From: Levilinea sp.
GTDB lineage: Bacteria; Chloroflexota; Anaerolineae; Anaerolineales; Anaerolineaceae
Reading direction: 5' to 3'
Assembly (NCBI GenBank): GCA_029975215.1
Contig: JARKPO010000066.1
Location: forward strand, 1-64,000
DNA: 64,000 nucleotides
Shown here piece by piece: positions 24,556 to 33,246 of this stretch (positions within the stretch are counted from its first letter, which is position 1; every line of letters starts with the position of its first letter). Below the pieces are notes generated by a model. It did not search any database. It worked only from the letters and a program-made list of their open reading frames with translations, and was not told where the DNA came from. Made by a program: the position numbers and the translations under genes.

Positions 24556-26295
24556 ATGGCCAGGGTGACGTATGTGGTTGTTCGGAAAGAAGAAGACCTG
24601 CCGATGATAGAGAGCCGTCTGCAAAGACTGGCGGGCAGGCTGAAGATGGATCATTTACCGAACACCCCGGCCTTAATTGTGCGCAGCGGCAGACGGATCG
24701 GAGCCGTGTATCAGAACAGCCCGGCGGTGAACGTCCACGGGGCCAGCATCTGCCTGGGGCTGACCGAAAACGGCGAACCCTGGTGGCAGCCGGGGACAGC
24801 CCTGGATGGGTCTTTTGCTGTCTTTCGGCAGACGGAGACGGGGGTAGAGATTGTGACCGACGCGCTGGCTAGCCGGACGGTTTGGACGGCGCAGACGGAA
24901 CGGTTTTTTATCGCGTCGACCTCCCAGCGGGCGATTGTGGCTTTTTTGGAAAGCTTTATGTTGAACCGCCAGGCGATGGCCTGGATGCTGTCTTCGGGCA
25001 CGTTGGGCCCGGGGTACAGTTGGGATGAGCGCATTCAGCATCTACCTGGGGATTCAACGCTGCGGTTTGATATGGACAACTGGCAAGCGCAGGTGGAAAC
25101 GCGGCCAGTGCGTTTTGAGGTGAATCCAATTTCCGATGCAGAGCAGCGGCAGAGGTTAGCGGCCGTTGTGGAAGGCGTTCTGAACAAGCTGCACCCTGAC
25201 CCGCGCTATTGGGTGCTGCCGCTTTCGGGTGGGGTGGACAGCCGCGCCTTACTGATGGGCATGGGGCTGCGTGAGAATCTACCCTGCATCACCTGGGGCA
25301 CGAAGGCGGCTTTGCAGCAGCCGAAAAGCGATGCAGCCGTGGCACGGCGGCTGACGGAATATTTTGGGATTCCTTTTCGCTATTTTCCGATGGAGATGGA
25401 CGGCACGGTACACCCAGGCCTGGTGCTGCGGCGGTTTTTGCAGGCCGGTGAGGGGCGGGTGGATCATATCCGCGGGTACCTGGACGGTTTTGCCACCTGG
25501 AAGACGCTGGTGGATGAGGGCATCACCGGAATTGTGCGCGGGGATGAGGCCTTTGGGGCGACGGCAGTGCCGGCAACGGGGTATGAGGCGCGGCGGGCGA
25601 TTGCTTGCATGATGCTGATAGATTACGACAACTTGCCGCTTTGCCCGCCGGAGGAGAATTTGCAGCAGGCTTTACCAGAATGGCTGCAGCGGCGGCACCG
25701 TGAGTCTTTGGTCGCCTGGCGCGACCGCCTGTTCCAGCAGTTCCGTGTGCCGTATGAATTGGCAGCATTGACCGACCTGAAGACGGCTTATGTTGAGGTT
25801 CTGAATCCGCTGCTGGCGGGGAGCATTCAGGCAGTGGTGCGCGGAATGCCGGATCATCTGCGCACACGCAAAAAGGTGTTTCGGGAGATGGTGGAAGCAC
25901 AAAGCCCAAAGGTGCCGTTTGCTGCCCATCCGGCGGTGGAAACCGACCGGAATTTACTGCGCTCGGCCCGTATGGTGGAACTGCTGCGGGGAATTCTCAA
26001 TCACGAGGCGGCCTTCCGGGTGCTGCCGCCGACAATGCACGAGTTCATTCTATCGCATCTGATGATTGATCGCAGAAAACAAAAACGAAATTGGCGGATG
26101 ATGCGGCTGCGGCGTTATCTGAAGCGCATAACCGGGCCGATCATCACCGGGCTGCTGCAAAGAGGCCGGCCCAAGGTGGATATGGACCCGAACCGGCTGG
26201 CGCTGCGCGGGGCGATTGTAGTCAAGATGGTGGAGATTTTGGAAGAGGACGCTGGTTTCTTTGAAGGCGGAGAAGGGGCGTTATTCGGAGAGTAG
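24556..26295 (+). CDS. Asparagine-synthase-like amidotransferase lacking the catalytic Cys
   Basis: This 579-aa protein has an N-terminal Ntn-like domain (about 1-190) and a C-terminal AsnB-type ATP-pyrophosphatase domain with the PP-loop SGGVDSR at 224-230 and GDEAFG near 330. AsnB-type enzymes need Cys2 as N-terminal nucleophile for glutamine hydrolysis. Here the start reads MARVTYVV with no Cys, so glutaminase activity should be absent. It could use free ammonia or an amine or amino sugar, or form an intramolecular amide as lasso and beta-lactam synthetases do. The AAAGGAG ribosome site supports the start. It faces the polysaccharide locus tail to tail. Confidence 0.8.
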   Translation: MARVTYVVVRKEEDLPMIESRLQRLAGRLKMDHLPNTPALIVRSGRRIGAVYQNSPAVNVHGASICLGLTENGEPWWQPGTALDGSFAVFRQTETGVEIVTDALASRTVWTAQTERFFIASTSQRAIVAFLESFMLNRQAMAWMLSSGTLGPGYSWDERIQHLPGDSTLRFDMDNWQAQVETRPVRFEVNPISDAEQRQRLAAVVEGVLNKLHPDPRYWVLPLSGGVDSRALLMGMGLRENLPCITWGTKAALQQPKSDAAVARRLTEYFGIPFRYFPMEMDGTVHPGLVLRRFLQAGEGRVDHIRGYLDGFATWKTLVDEGITGIVRGDEAFGATAVPATGYEARRAIACMMLIDYDNLPLCPPEENLQQALPEWLQRRHRESLVAWRDRLFQQFRVPYELAALTDLKTAYVEVLNPLLAGSIQAVVRGMPDHLRTRKKVFREMVEAQSPKVPFAAHPAVETDRNLLRSARMVELLRGILNHEAAFRVLPPTMHEFILSHLMIDRRKQKRNWRMMRLRRYLKRITGPIITGLLQRGRPKVDMDPNRLALRGAIVVKMVEILEEDAGFFEGGEGALFGE

Positions 26296-26320
26296 GGAAT
26301 CCATTGGATTCTATCATGAA

Positions 26321-26349
26321 CAGACCCTGGCAGTGACGCCAGGGTCTGT
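26321..26349. terminator. Hairpin between convergent genes
   Basis: CAGACCCTGGC pairs with GCCAGGGTCTG around a 7-nt loop between two gene ends. The T run is weak on both strands (TAATTT on plus). It probably serves both converging transcripts. Confidence 0.65.
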
Positions 26350-26369
26350 AATTTAATCAGGGGGAATTG

Positions 26370-28589
26370 TCAGGCTTTCTTGCGCAGCGCGCTAAGGATG
26401 GCGATGATCAGCACCAGGGCGATGAGGACACCGGTGGCGATGATGGCTGGAATGAGCCAGGGCTGGTTTTGAGCGGGGGCAGCGGAGGGAACGACTGGAG
26501 CAGGGGTGACCAGGGTTTCGGAGGGCGGAACCAGGGTGGTAGACAGATCTGCAGTGCGCATGTTGAGGCGCGAGTCGCTGGAAATGATCTGCAGATCGCG
26601 CACCACGGCGAAATCACCGCCGAGTTGGCTGCGCAGCGCCGCTGTCACCAGGGCGTTGCCTGCCCAGGTGACACCTTCTGAGGTGGAACCCAAGACGCCC
26701 AAGACGGTGCGCTGATTATTCCAGGGGGCGGGGGCTAACTGCAAGTAGCCCAGACTGACGCCGTCGGGAAGGCGATAGCGCACCTGTTGACTGCGTTCTG
26801 TGGCAATATTGGAGCCGTTTTCAAAGGGAGCGGGCAGAGCCGGATTCAATTCGGCGATGAGAGGCAGGTCTGCGGGAACCCCCACCAGGATCAGATCACG
26901 GTACTTGCGAAAATCTTCGGGGAGGGCATCGGCGAAGGCCGCGCCCACTTCCACCAGGGTACCATAACTACGGCGGCCCAGATCCGCAGCCAACTGCACG
27001 GCGGTGTTCCAGGCGGCGGCATCCTGGGTGGGCAGTACAAAAGCCACCGATTTCAGCGTGGGGCTGGCGGTGAAGTTGAGCGGGTATGCGCCCAGATTCT
27101 GCAGGCTGGTGATGATTGGCTCTGCCGGAACCAGGGGGATGTGCAGCATGGAATTGGGGCTGATGGACAGCCACAGGCGGTTGAGGTTGATATCGGTACA
27201 CACGTCAATTGGCAGCAGGTCGGCCAGGAAGACCATGCGGTTGATGCCTGGGCGAACGGCGTAGGCAGGGATGGTGACGCGCGCTTTACCGGCGGTGGTG
27301 GTTTCTGCGGAGATGCGTGCGCTGCCGATGACCTGATCGTTCAGCTGCACGACCAACCCCGAACGGTCAAAATCCACCAGCGCGGAATTGGTGAAGTTGA
27401 TGTCTACATAGGCGTCGTTGTTGGTGATCTGTCCCGGGGGGATGTAGAAGCGAATTTCGCTGGAGCTGATGCCGGAACCGCCGAGGGTGATGACGTCATA
27501 CCCCAGTTCGCCTAAGGTGCGGTTGACGGGGATGGTGGGCACGGCGATGCTGGACTGGATGTCGATGACGACGGCCAGATTAGGGGCAGCGTTGGTGCGG
27601 ATGACGCCGGAGGAGACGGCCTGGGCAGCTTTGTTGACGGCGTCGTCGCTGTCACCGCTGACCACCAGTACAACATTGGCGGTGCTCCAGGGTGATGCGG
27701 CCATCTGCACCACACCTTCCCCCGAGTTTACCCCAGCGAATGTGCCGCCCTGGAAAGCAGCGGGCAGGTTGAGCTGGGCAAAGAGCGCGGAGAGCCGATC
27801 CGCTTTGCCGACCATGAAAATGTGGTTGGCCTTCTGCACTTCCGGCGTGAAGGCGGCCGCGGGCAGGAGGCTCATGGGCAGGCGGTTATTGGTAAGGCGG
27901 CCGAAACCACCGGCAACGGTGAGAGCAGCCTGAAGTTCACCCGCGGTGGGGTTATCGGGGATGATGATAGCCGCGCTGACGGGCTGGAAGGCGCTGTCCT
28001 GGTAAATGGGCAGGGGCAGGCGGCTGAGATCCAGACGCGGGGCGGCGGTATCGTGCGGGAGGTTGATGAGCGAGGACTGCCGAACGATAAGGCTGGTGGA
28101 ATGGTCGTATTCGCAGTCAATGGCGGCGTCGAGGAAGAGCAGCAGCTCGTGACGGCCGTCGCTGCGGGGGGAGACCAGGGCTTCAGACGGTAAGGGGATG
28201 ATGAGGGTGCGCTCGCCGGTCCAATCGAGGGGTAGGGTTGTGACCAGTACATTATTAAAGGTCACCTCCAGAGATGCGCCGGTACCGGTAAAATCCAACC
28301 CCTTCAGGGTGGTGTAGGAGGATGAGAGATCCAACTGCACCGAAGCGCCTGGCAGTAGCACCCAGTCTATGGGGGTGCTGAGGCGCACACGCAGCGAATC
28401 ATACGGTCCGCGCAGCAGAGTGTCTGTTTCCCCTAGGGTGAGGAAAGTGACCTGGCTGGTGGGATCCAGGGCTGCCGCGGCGGGGGTGGGGGTAGGATCC
28501 GCAGTTTGGGCGTAGCCGGTTGTGCTGGAGCCTGCCCAGAGGCCGACCACCATCACAAACACAATCAGGAAATAAGTAGCTCGTTTCAT
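26370..28589 (-). CDS. BcsB-like cellulose synthase periplasmic subunit homologue
   Basis: This 739-aa protein has a signal peptide (about 1-27), a large extracytoplasmic region resembling BcsB (alternating beta-sandwich and flavodoxin-like units; segments GANxLxLxF-like such as LTNNRLPMSLLP and YVDINFTNSALVDFDRSGLV), and one C-terminal membrane helix (about 710-734, IPAIIATGVLIALVLIIAIL) ending in basic residues. BcsB guides a nascent glucan out of the synthase. The partner BcsA is not obvious, but a membrane GT2 lies two genes upstream. I chose the ATG at 28589 over the GTG six bases upstream; neither has a close ribosome site. Confidence 0.8.
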   Translation of the reverse strand: MKRATYFLIVFVMVVGLWAGSSTTGYAQTADPTPTPAAAALDPTSQVTFLTLGETDTLLRGPYDSLRVRLSTPIDWVLLPGASVQLDLSSSYTTLKGLDFTGTGASLEVTFNNVLVTTLPLDWTGERTLIIPLPSEALVSPRSDGRHELLLFLDAAIDCEYDHSTSLIVRQSSLINLPHDTAAPRLDLSRLPLPIYQDSAFQPVSAAIIIPDNPTAGELQAALTVAGGFGRLTNNRLPMSLLPAAAFTPEVQKANHIFMVGKADRLSALFAQLNLPAAFQGGTFAGVNSGEGVVQMAASPWSTANVVLVVSGDSDDAVNKAAQAVSSGVIRTNAAPNLAVVIDIQSSIAVPTIPVNRTLGELGYDVITLGGSGISSSEIRFYIPPGQITNNDAYVDINFTNSALVDFDRSGLVVQLNDQVIGSARISAETTTAGKARVTIPAYAVRPGINRMVFLADLLPIDVCTDINLNRLWLSISPNSMLHIPLVPAEPIITSLQNLGAYPLNFTASPTLKSVAFVLPTQDAAAWNTAVQLAADLGRRSYGTLVEVGAAFADALPEDFRKYRDLILVGVPADLPLIAELNPALPAPFENGSNIATERSQQVRYRLPDGVSLGYLQLAPAPWNNQRTVLGVLGSTSEGVTWAGNALVTAALRSQLGGDFAVVRDLQIISSDSRLNMRTADLSTTLVPPSETLVTPAPVVPSAAPAQNQPWLIPAIIATGVLIALVLIIAILSALRKKA

Positions 28590-28598
28590 ATGCACAAT

Positions 28599-29771
28599 TC
28601 ACGCCTTTGAGGGCGCTCCTCCTTTCGCGAAATACAATGGGGATGGAAGTACGGATAGAATAGCGGGAGCCATGCGCTGGACCACATGATCCCAGGTGAA
28701 CTGCGTTTCAACACGTTGGCGGCCTGCCAGACCCATCGCCTGCCGTTGAGCGGGGTTGCAGAGGAGTTCCTCCAGAGTCAAGGCAAGGGCGGCGGCGTCT
28801 TGCGGGGGGACGATGCGGCCGGTTTGGCCGTCTTGAATGATCTCTGGCATGGCCTCACCTGACACACCCACGCAAGGCAGGCCGTAAGCCATCGCCTCCA
28901 GGAGCACATCTCCCCAAGTTTCGAGGAGGGATGGGAGAACGAATACATCCGCCTCGGCATACAGGCGAGCAACGGCGGCCCGGTCCCAGGTGGGGGGCAG
29001 CCATTCCACCTGCGGCGGGGTGTCGGCGGCCTGGGGCGGCCTGTGGGTGAGCAGGCGCAGGCGGGCCTGGGGGAAGCGGTTTTGCAGTTGAGAAAAAGCC
29101 TGCAGGAGCACATCCCCGCCTTTCCGGTGAAATTCTTTGCCGATGAAGAGGATGACTGGGGCGCGCTGAGGATCGCGGGTGGGCAGCTCTGGCAGAGCGG
29201 GCAGGTTTAGCCCACCGCCCGCGACGCTGACTTTTTCGGCGGGGAGGTGGTAATCCTGGAGGATGGATTGGCGAACGAAAGCGGCACGGGTGAAGACATG
29301 CGCAGCGGAAGCAAAAGCCTGGCGTTCGCGAGCGATCCATGCGGCGCGCTGCTGGGGCGGCAAAGGAGAACGTCCGGCGGCGGGGCGAGCCGCAGAAAGC
29401 TGGGCAGTGTAATCTGTGTAGATGACAGAGGGCAGGCCGATGGGGGTGCGCAGGGCGTCAAACAGCACGCCGATTTGCAGGACAGCATCCACCTGACCTT
29501 TTAAGGCGGAAAGGGCGCGGCCTGCTTTACGGGAGCGGGCATCGAAGGCGGACAGGTTTTTGTAGAAGCGCTCCCGCCAGATGCGGCGGTTGGGATGGAT
29601 GACGCACAGGGCATTGAGCAGCCGCGGCAGGCCGCTGAGGTTGGCGTCCACAACGTCCACGACGTGGAATTGGCGCGAAAGGGCCTGCACCAGGAATCCC
29701 AATTTGACCTGTGTTCCAGGGTCGGTGTGGATATTTCCGGTGAGGGTAACCGCCAGGCGCAGGTCGTTCAC
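28599..29771 (-). CDS. Glycosyltransferase family 4
   Basis: This 390-aa GT-B enzyme transfers sugar from a nucleotide donor. The C-terminal donor half has VILFIGKEFHRKGGDVLLQA, then VFVLPSLLETWGDVLLEAMA with the E-x7-E pattern of the family. The N-terminal half is the less conserved acceptor domain. The start is set at the GTG at 29771, ten bases after the preceding GT2 stop; reading upstream would overlap that gene by over 300 bases in another frame. It sits inside the exopolysaccharide operon and probably adds one residue of the repeat unit on the cytoplasmic face. Confidence 0.85.
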   Translation of the reverse strand: MNDLRLAVTLTGNIHTDPGTQVKLGFLVQALSRQFHVVDVVDANLSGLPRLLNALCVIHPNRRIWRERFYKNLSAFDARSRKAGRALSALKGQVDAVLQIGVLFDALRTPIGLPSVIYTDYTAQLSAARPAAGRSPLPPQQRAAWIARERQAFASAAHVFTRAAFVRQSILQDYHLPAEKVSVAGGGLNLPALPELPTRDPQRAPVILFIGKEFHRKGGDVLLQAFSQLQNRFPQARLRLLTHRPPQAADTPPQVEWLPPTWDRAAVARLYAEADVFVLPSLLETWGDVLLEAMAYGLPCVGVSGEAMPEIIQDGQTGRIVPPQDAAALALTLEELLCNPAQRQAMGLAGRQRVETQFTWDHVVQRMAPAILSVLPSPLYFAKGGAPSKA

Positions 29772-29781
29772 AAGGATACCC

Positions 29782-30975
29782 TTATTGCTGAATGTTCCGG
29801 CGCGGAACACGCGTCCAGGTGGAGGTTTGACGGCCGCGCAGGAAGCGGATGAGGCCTGCCACTGCGGCAAAATTGCTGTTGACCAGGAAGGTGGGCAGAT
29901 AAAGGATGCGGGCCAGCGTGTTGGTTCGTTCCAGACCCTGAGCAGCCCAGGCCAGAAGATAGAACAGAACTTGCAGACCGAGGAGTACCCAATTGAAGGG
30001 GGGAGCCAGCCACAACCATCGCCAGGAATCAACAGCAGGCGGGAAGGCGACGGCGGCCAGGTTGGTGAACAAGGCCAGGAGCATGGCAAAGGGCACCAGC
30101 GGCCGGAAAAACTTGTGAGAGAGGATCTGCCAGACGAGCATCGGGCGGCGCAAGGGCAGAAGATGACCGAACTGGAAGATGGCCTGATAGCGTCCGGCGA
30201 TCATACGGGAACGGCGGGTAATCTCATCCTGGGCGGAGGGCGAAATGCGTTCGTAGGTGCGGGCCAGGGGGGCGTAGATGACCTGACTGCCGCGCTTGAG
30301 CAGGCGCATGGTGAGGATGAAGTCATCATTGATGACGCCCGGAGGCGGGGCTTCGTAGAGTTCACGGCGGATGGCGAAGATGTCGCCAAAGGCATTGGTG
30401 CTGGTGCCCAGACGGGTTTCGTTGGTCTGGATGAAGGATTCATACTTCCAGTAGAGCCCTTCGGAATCACCCAGGGCACCGTCACCGCGCACGATTTGCC
30501 GCGAGCCAAAAGCGCCACCGACACGCGGGTCGGAGAAGGGCTTGACCAGATGTCGGAGGGCATCGGGAGCATAGAGATTGGTGGCGTCGGAGATGAGGAC
30601 AATTTCACCGCGGGCGAGGGTGACGCCGTGGTTCACGTTGATAAGCTTGCCCACGCGTTTGGGAGCGGTGTACAGTTCGACACCTTTTTGCGCATAGCCG
30701 TTAACAATTTCAGCGGTGCGGTCGTCGGAAGCATCGTTCAGGACAAGGATTTGCAGCTTGTCGGAGGGATAATCCAACGCCAGGCAGTTTTCAATCTTGT
30801 GCGCGATGACCTGCTCCTCGTTGTAGGCGGCGATGAGGATGGTGACCGTGGGGGTGATATCCGGATAAGGCGGGCGAGGTTTGCGGGTGCGCGCCAGGAG
30901 GGTCAGCAGCAGCGGATAGCCGGCGTAGGTGTACACGATAAAGAGGACGCTGAGCCAGAAAAGGATGCCGATCAT
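29782..30975 (-). CDS. Membrane glycosyltransferase family 2 (processive-synthase-like)
   Basis: This 397-aa protein has an N-terminal membrane helix (about 3-25), a GT2 domain with TILIAAYNEE, VLNDASDDRT, the metal-binding region LISDATNLY and a DDFILTMRL acid motif, then RRSRMIAGRYQAIF in the place where processive synthases have QxxRW. Four to five membrane helices follow (about 270-370). That layout resembles hyaluronan/cellulose synthase relatives, which make and extrude polymer. The BcsB homologue two genes downstream fits such a role. No PilZ domain is present. Confidence 0.82.
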   Translation of the reverse strand: MIGILFWLSVLFIVYTYAGYPLLLTLLARTRKPRPPYPDITPTVTILIAAYNEEQVIAHKIENCLALDYPSDKLQILVLNDASDDRTAEIVNGYAQKGVELYTAPKRVGKLINVNHGVTLARGEIVLISDATNLYAPDALRHLVKPFSDPRVGGAFGSRQIVRGDGALGDSEGLYWKYESFIQTNETRLGTSTNAFGDIFAIRRELYEAPPPGVINDDFILTMRLLKRGSQVIYAPLARTYERISPSAQDEITRRSRMIAGRYQAIFQFGHLLPLRRPMLVWQILSHKFFRPLVPFAMLLALFTNLAAVAFPPAVDSWRWLWLAPPFNWVLLGLQVLFYLLAWAAQGLERTNTLARILYLPTFLVNSNFAAVAGLIRFLRGRQTSTWTRVPRRNIQQ

Positions 30976-32123
30976 GAGGGCAGACTCCGTTGAGAGGTGA
31001 CTTCGAGGTAGAGGCTGTGCAAACGGGCGACGGTGGTATCCAAATCATACGCTTGGGCAACCCGTTCGCGGCTGGCAGCGCCCATACGGGCGCAGGTTTC
31101 GGGGTGAGTGACCAGATCTAGCAGTGCGTCCTGTAAGGCGGCGGCGTCATTGGGTGGGACAAGGCAGCCGCTAACGCCGGGGAGGATGACATCCTCACTG
31201 CCGCCCACATGTGAAGAAACCGGTGCCAGGCCGCAGGCCATGCCCTCCAACAAGGCGTTGGACAGTCCCTCGGTGAGGGAGGGCAGGACAAAGATGTCGG
31301 CAGCGTGCAGATAGGGACGCGGATCGCTGACTTTGCCAGGCCAGAAAACGCCTTCCAGCGAAACCGCGCGCAGCTCCGCGGCCTGTTCGCCGTCTCCCAC
31401 CAACAGGAGGGAGGCCTGAGGTGCGGCCAGACGAATTTGCGGCCAGAGCTTAAGCACCAGGGCGAGGTTCTTTTCGGGGTCGATGCGCCCGGTGAAGACC
31501 AGCACGGGCTGGTTAACGGGAAGCCCCAATTGGGCGCGGGCGGCGGCTTTTTGCTCTGGGGTAGGCGGGGAGAAGCGCTGACAGTCCACGCCGTTGGGAA
31601 TATAAACGCGGCGCTGGGGCGGGATGCCGGCAGCCTCTAGTTCACGGTCAATTTCACGGCTAACGACAATAAAACGGTCCACCTGGGTTTGCAGAGGGCG
31701 CAGGCGGGAGGCCGAAAGGGAGTTGCGGCGCAGCTTGGCCAAATCGCCAACGGCGCCGCCACGCAAGACCTTGGCCACCACCGGGGTTTTCCATAGACGG
31801 CGGGCAGCCAGAGCAGTGGTGGTGGGTGAGAGCAGCTCGTGGGCATGAATGACCTGGGGGCGAAGCTGGCGCAATTTGAGGATGGCGGCGGCCAGAAACA
31901 TCAGGGAGCCAACCCGTTTAGGGCCGGGGATGGGCAATCGGTGAACTGGCACGCCGTTGACCGTTTCTTCAGCGGCCAGACCCGGATAGCGGCGGGTGAG
32001 CACGTGCACATCCAGCCCGCGGGACTGCAGGCGAGGGGCTACGGCAGCCAACTGCAGTTCAGCCCCGCCCACGCGCGGGTGATATCCCTGGATGATCATG
32101 GCTACTCGGAGAGGGCTATTCAC
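30972..32123 (-). CDS. Glycosyltransferase family 4
   Basis: This 383-aa GT-B enzyme has the glycine-rich acceptor loop GYHPRVGGAE near the N-terminus, the donor-site segment LVFTGRIDPEKNLALVL, and DIFVLPSLTEGLSNALLEGMA with the conserved Glu pair. I set the start at the GTG at 32123: AGGAGA lies 12 bases upstream, and the codon overlaps the previous stop by 8 bases. The in-frame ATG at 32099 has no ribosome site. It overlaps the next GT2 gene by ATGA. Function in repeat-unit assembly is inferred from the operon. Confidence 0.85.
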   Translation of the reverse strand: MNSPLRVAMIIQGYHPRVGGAELQLAAVAPRLQSRGLDVHVLTRRYPGLAAEETVNGVPVHRLPIPGPKRVGSLMFLAAAILKLRQLRPQVIHAHELLSPTTTALAARRLWKTPVVAKVLRGGAVGDLAKLRRNSLSASRLRPLQTQVDRFIVVSREIDRELEAAGIPPQRRVYIPNGVDCQRFSPPTPEQKAAARAQLGLPVNQPVLVFTGRIDPEKNLALVLKLWPQIRLAAPQASLLLVGDGEQAAELRAVSLEGVFWPGKVSDPRPYLHAADIFVLPSLTEGLSNALLEGMACGLAPVSSHVGGSEDVILPGVSGCLVPPNDAAALQDALLDLVTHPETCARMGAASRERVAQAYDLDTTVARLHSLYLEVTSQRSLPS

Positions 32124-33246
32124 GGGGGAGCGTCTCCTGAAACGTGGGCGAGACCTGGGCATAGAGTTTAAGCAGGCGTTTGGTCCAGGTGTCGAGGCCG
32201 AACTGAGAAGCGGCGCGGGCACGAGCAGCCTGCGCCGCGGCGGCACATCGCGACGGATGCGTGAGGAGAGTGTGGACGGCGTTGGCCAGGGCGGCTGGGT
32301 CTTTGGGAGATACCAGAGAGCCCACATCAGCAGAAACCACGCGCGGGGCGTCACCCACCTTGGTGGCGACAATGGGCAGACCGGCAGCGAGGGCTTCGAG
32401 CAGAGCCACAGAGAGCCCTTCCCAATGGGAGGAACTAACAAAGACGTCTGCCAGAGGAAGCAAGGCAGGCACATCCGAGCGGGCGCCGAGGAAACGCACA
32501 TCTTCTGAAAGATCGAGCTGATGGGCCTGAGCTTCCACGGCGGCGCGAGTTTCACCATCGCCTACGAAAACCAACGCGGCTTGGGGCAGACGTTCGCGCA
32601 GTTGGGCGAAGGCCTGCAGTAAATCGGCCTGGCCCTTGGGGGGCGAGAAACGGCCTACCGAGATAAGAATGGGGCGGGTGGGGTCGTTGAACCAGGCGGC
32701 GCGCTGGCGCTGACGCTCGGCGGCGGACGGCAAGGGCGGAAGGGCAACGGCATTGGGAATGACCACAATGGGGCGGGCGCCCAGACGCTGTTGGTGGGCT
32801 TCGGCGATGGCATGACCGTTGGCCATGACCACAGAAGCCATGCGCGTAAGGGTGTAGGTCTCCATGTGGTAGCGCAGAGGATGATAATGGCGGGGGTCGC
32901 GACCAGCGGAGCGCAGGGAGGCGACGACAGGAACCCCAGCAGCGCGCGCAGCAAACACGCCGATGATATTGGCGTAGGTCAGGTAGGTGTGTGCCAGGGT
33001 GACGGACTCTTGATTCAGGAGGGTCACCAGACGCTGGATGCGCCCTAAGTTCAGCAGGCGGCCGCCCAGGTGGTGAGTGGTAACGCCCAGAGCGCGAATT
33101 TGCTGAGCGATGTCCGTATCGGCGTCATCGCTGAGCGAGATGACTGTGACCGGAATACGGCGGTCGCACAACTGCTGGACGAGGGTCAGAACCATTTTTT
33201 GGGCCCCGCCCCATTTGAGGGAATCGATGATCTGAGCGACTTTCAT
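32116..33246 (-). CDS. Glycosyltransferase family 4
   Basis: This 376-aa GT-B enzyme opens with MKVAQIIDSLKWGGAQK (acceptor-side glycine loop) and has ISVGRFSPPKGQADLLQAF and DVFVSSSHWEGLSVALLEAL in the donor domain. The ATG at 33246 overlaps the flippase stop (ATGA), which fixes the start. Together with its GT4 and GT2 neighbours it probably builds a multi-sugar repeat unit on the lipid carrier. Confidence 0.87.
   Translation of the reverse strand: MKVAQIIDSLKWGGAQKMVLTLVQQLCDRRIPVTVISLSDDADTDIAQQIRALGVTTHHLGGRLLNLGRIQRLVTLLNQESVTLAHTYLTYANIIGVFAARAAGVPVVASLRSAGRDPRHYHPLRYHMETYTLTRMASVVMANGHAIAEAHQQRLGARPIVVIPNAVALPPLPSAAERQRQRAAWFNDPTRPILISVGRFSPPKGQADLLQAFAQLRERLPQAALVFVGDGETRAAVEAQAHQLDLSEDVRFLGARSDVPALLPLADVFVSSSHWEGLSVALLEALAAGLPIVATKVGDAPRVVSADVGSLVSPKDPAALANAVHTLLTHPSRCAAAAQAARARAASQFGLDTWTKRLLKLYAQVSPTFQETLPRE

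Noticed and set aside
24556..26295. A lasso-peptide or beta-lactam biosynthetic cluster
   Set aside because: Only the AsnB-like enzyme fits; no precursor peptide, B protein or transporter was found around it.
29581..30993. Plus-strand frame of about 470 codons over the GT2 and GT4 genes
   Set aside because: It is antisense to clear glycosyltransferases and lacks a ribosome site and conserved features.
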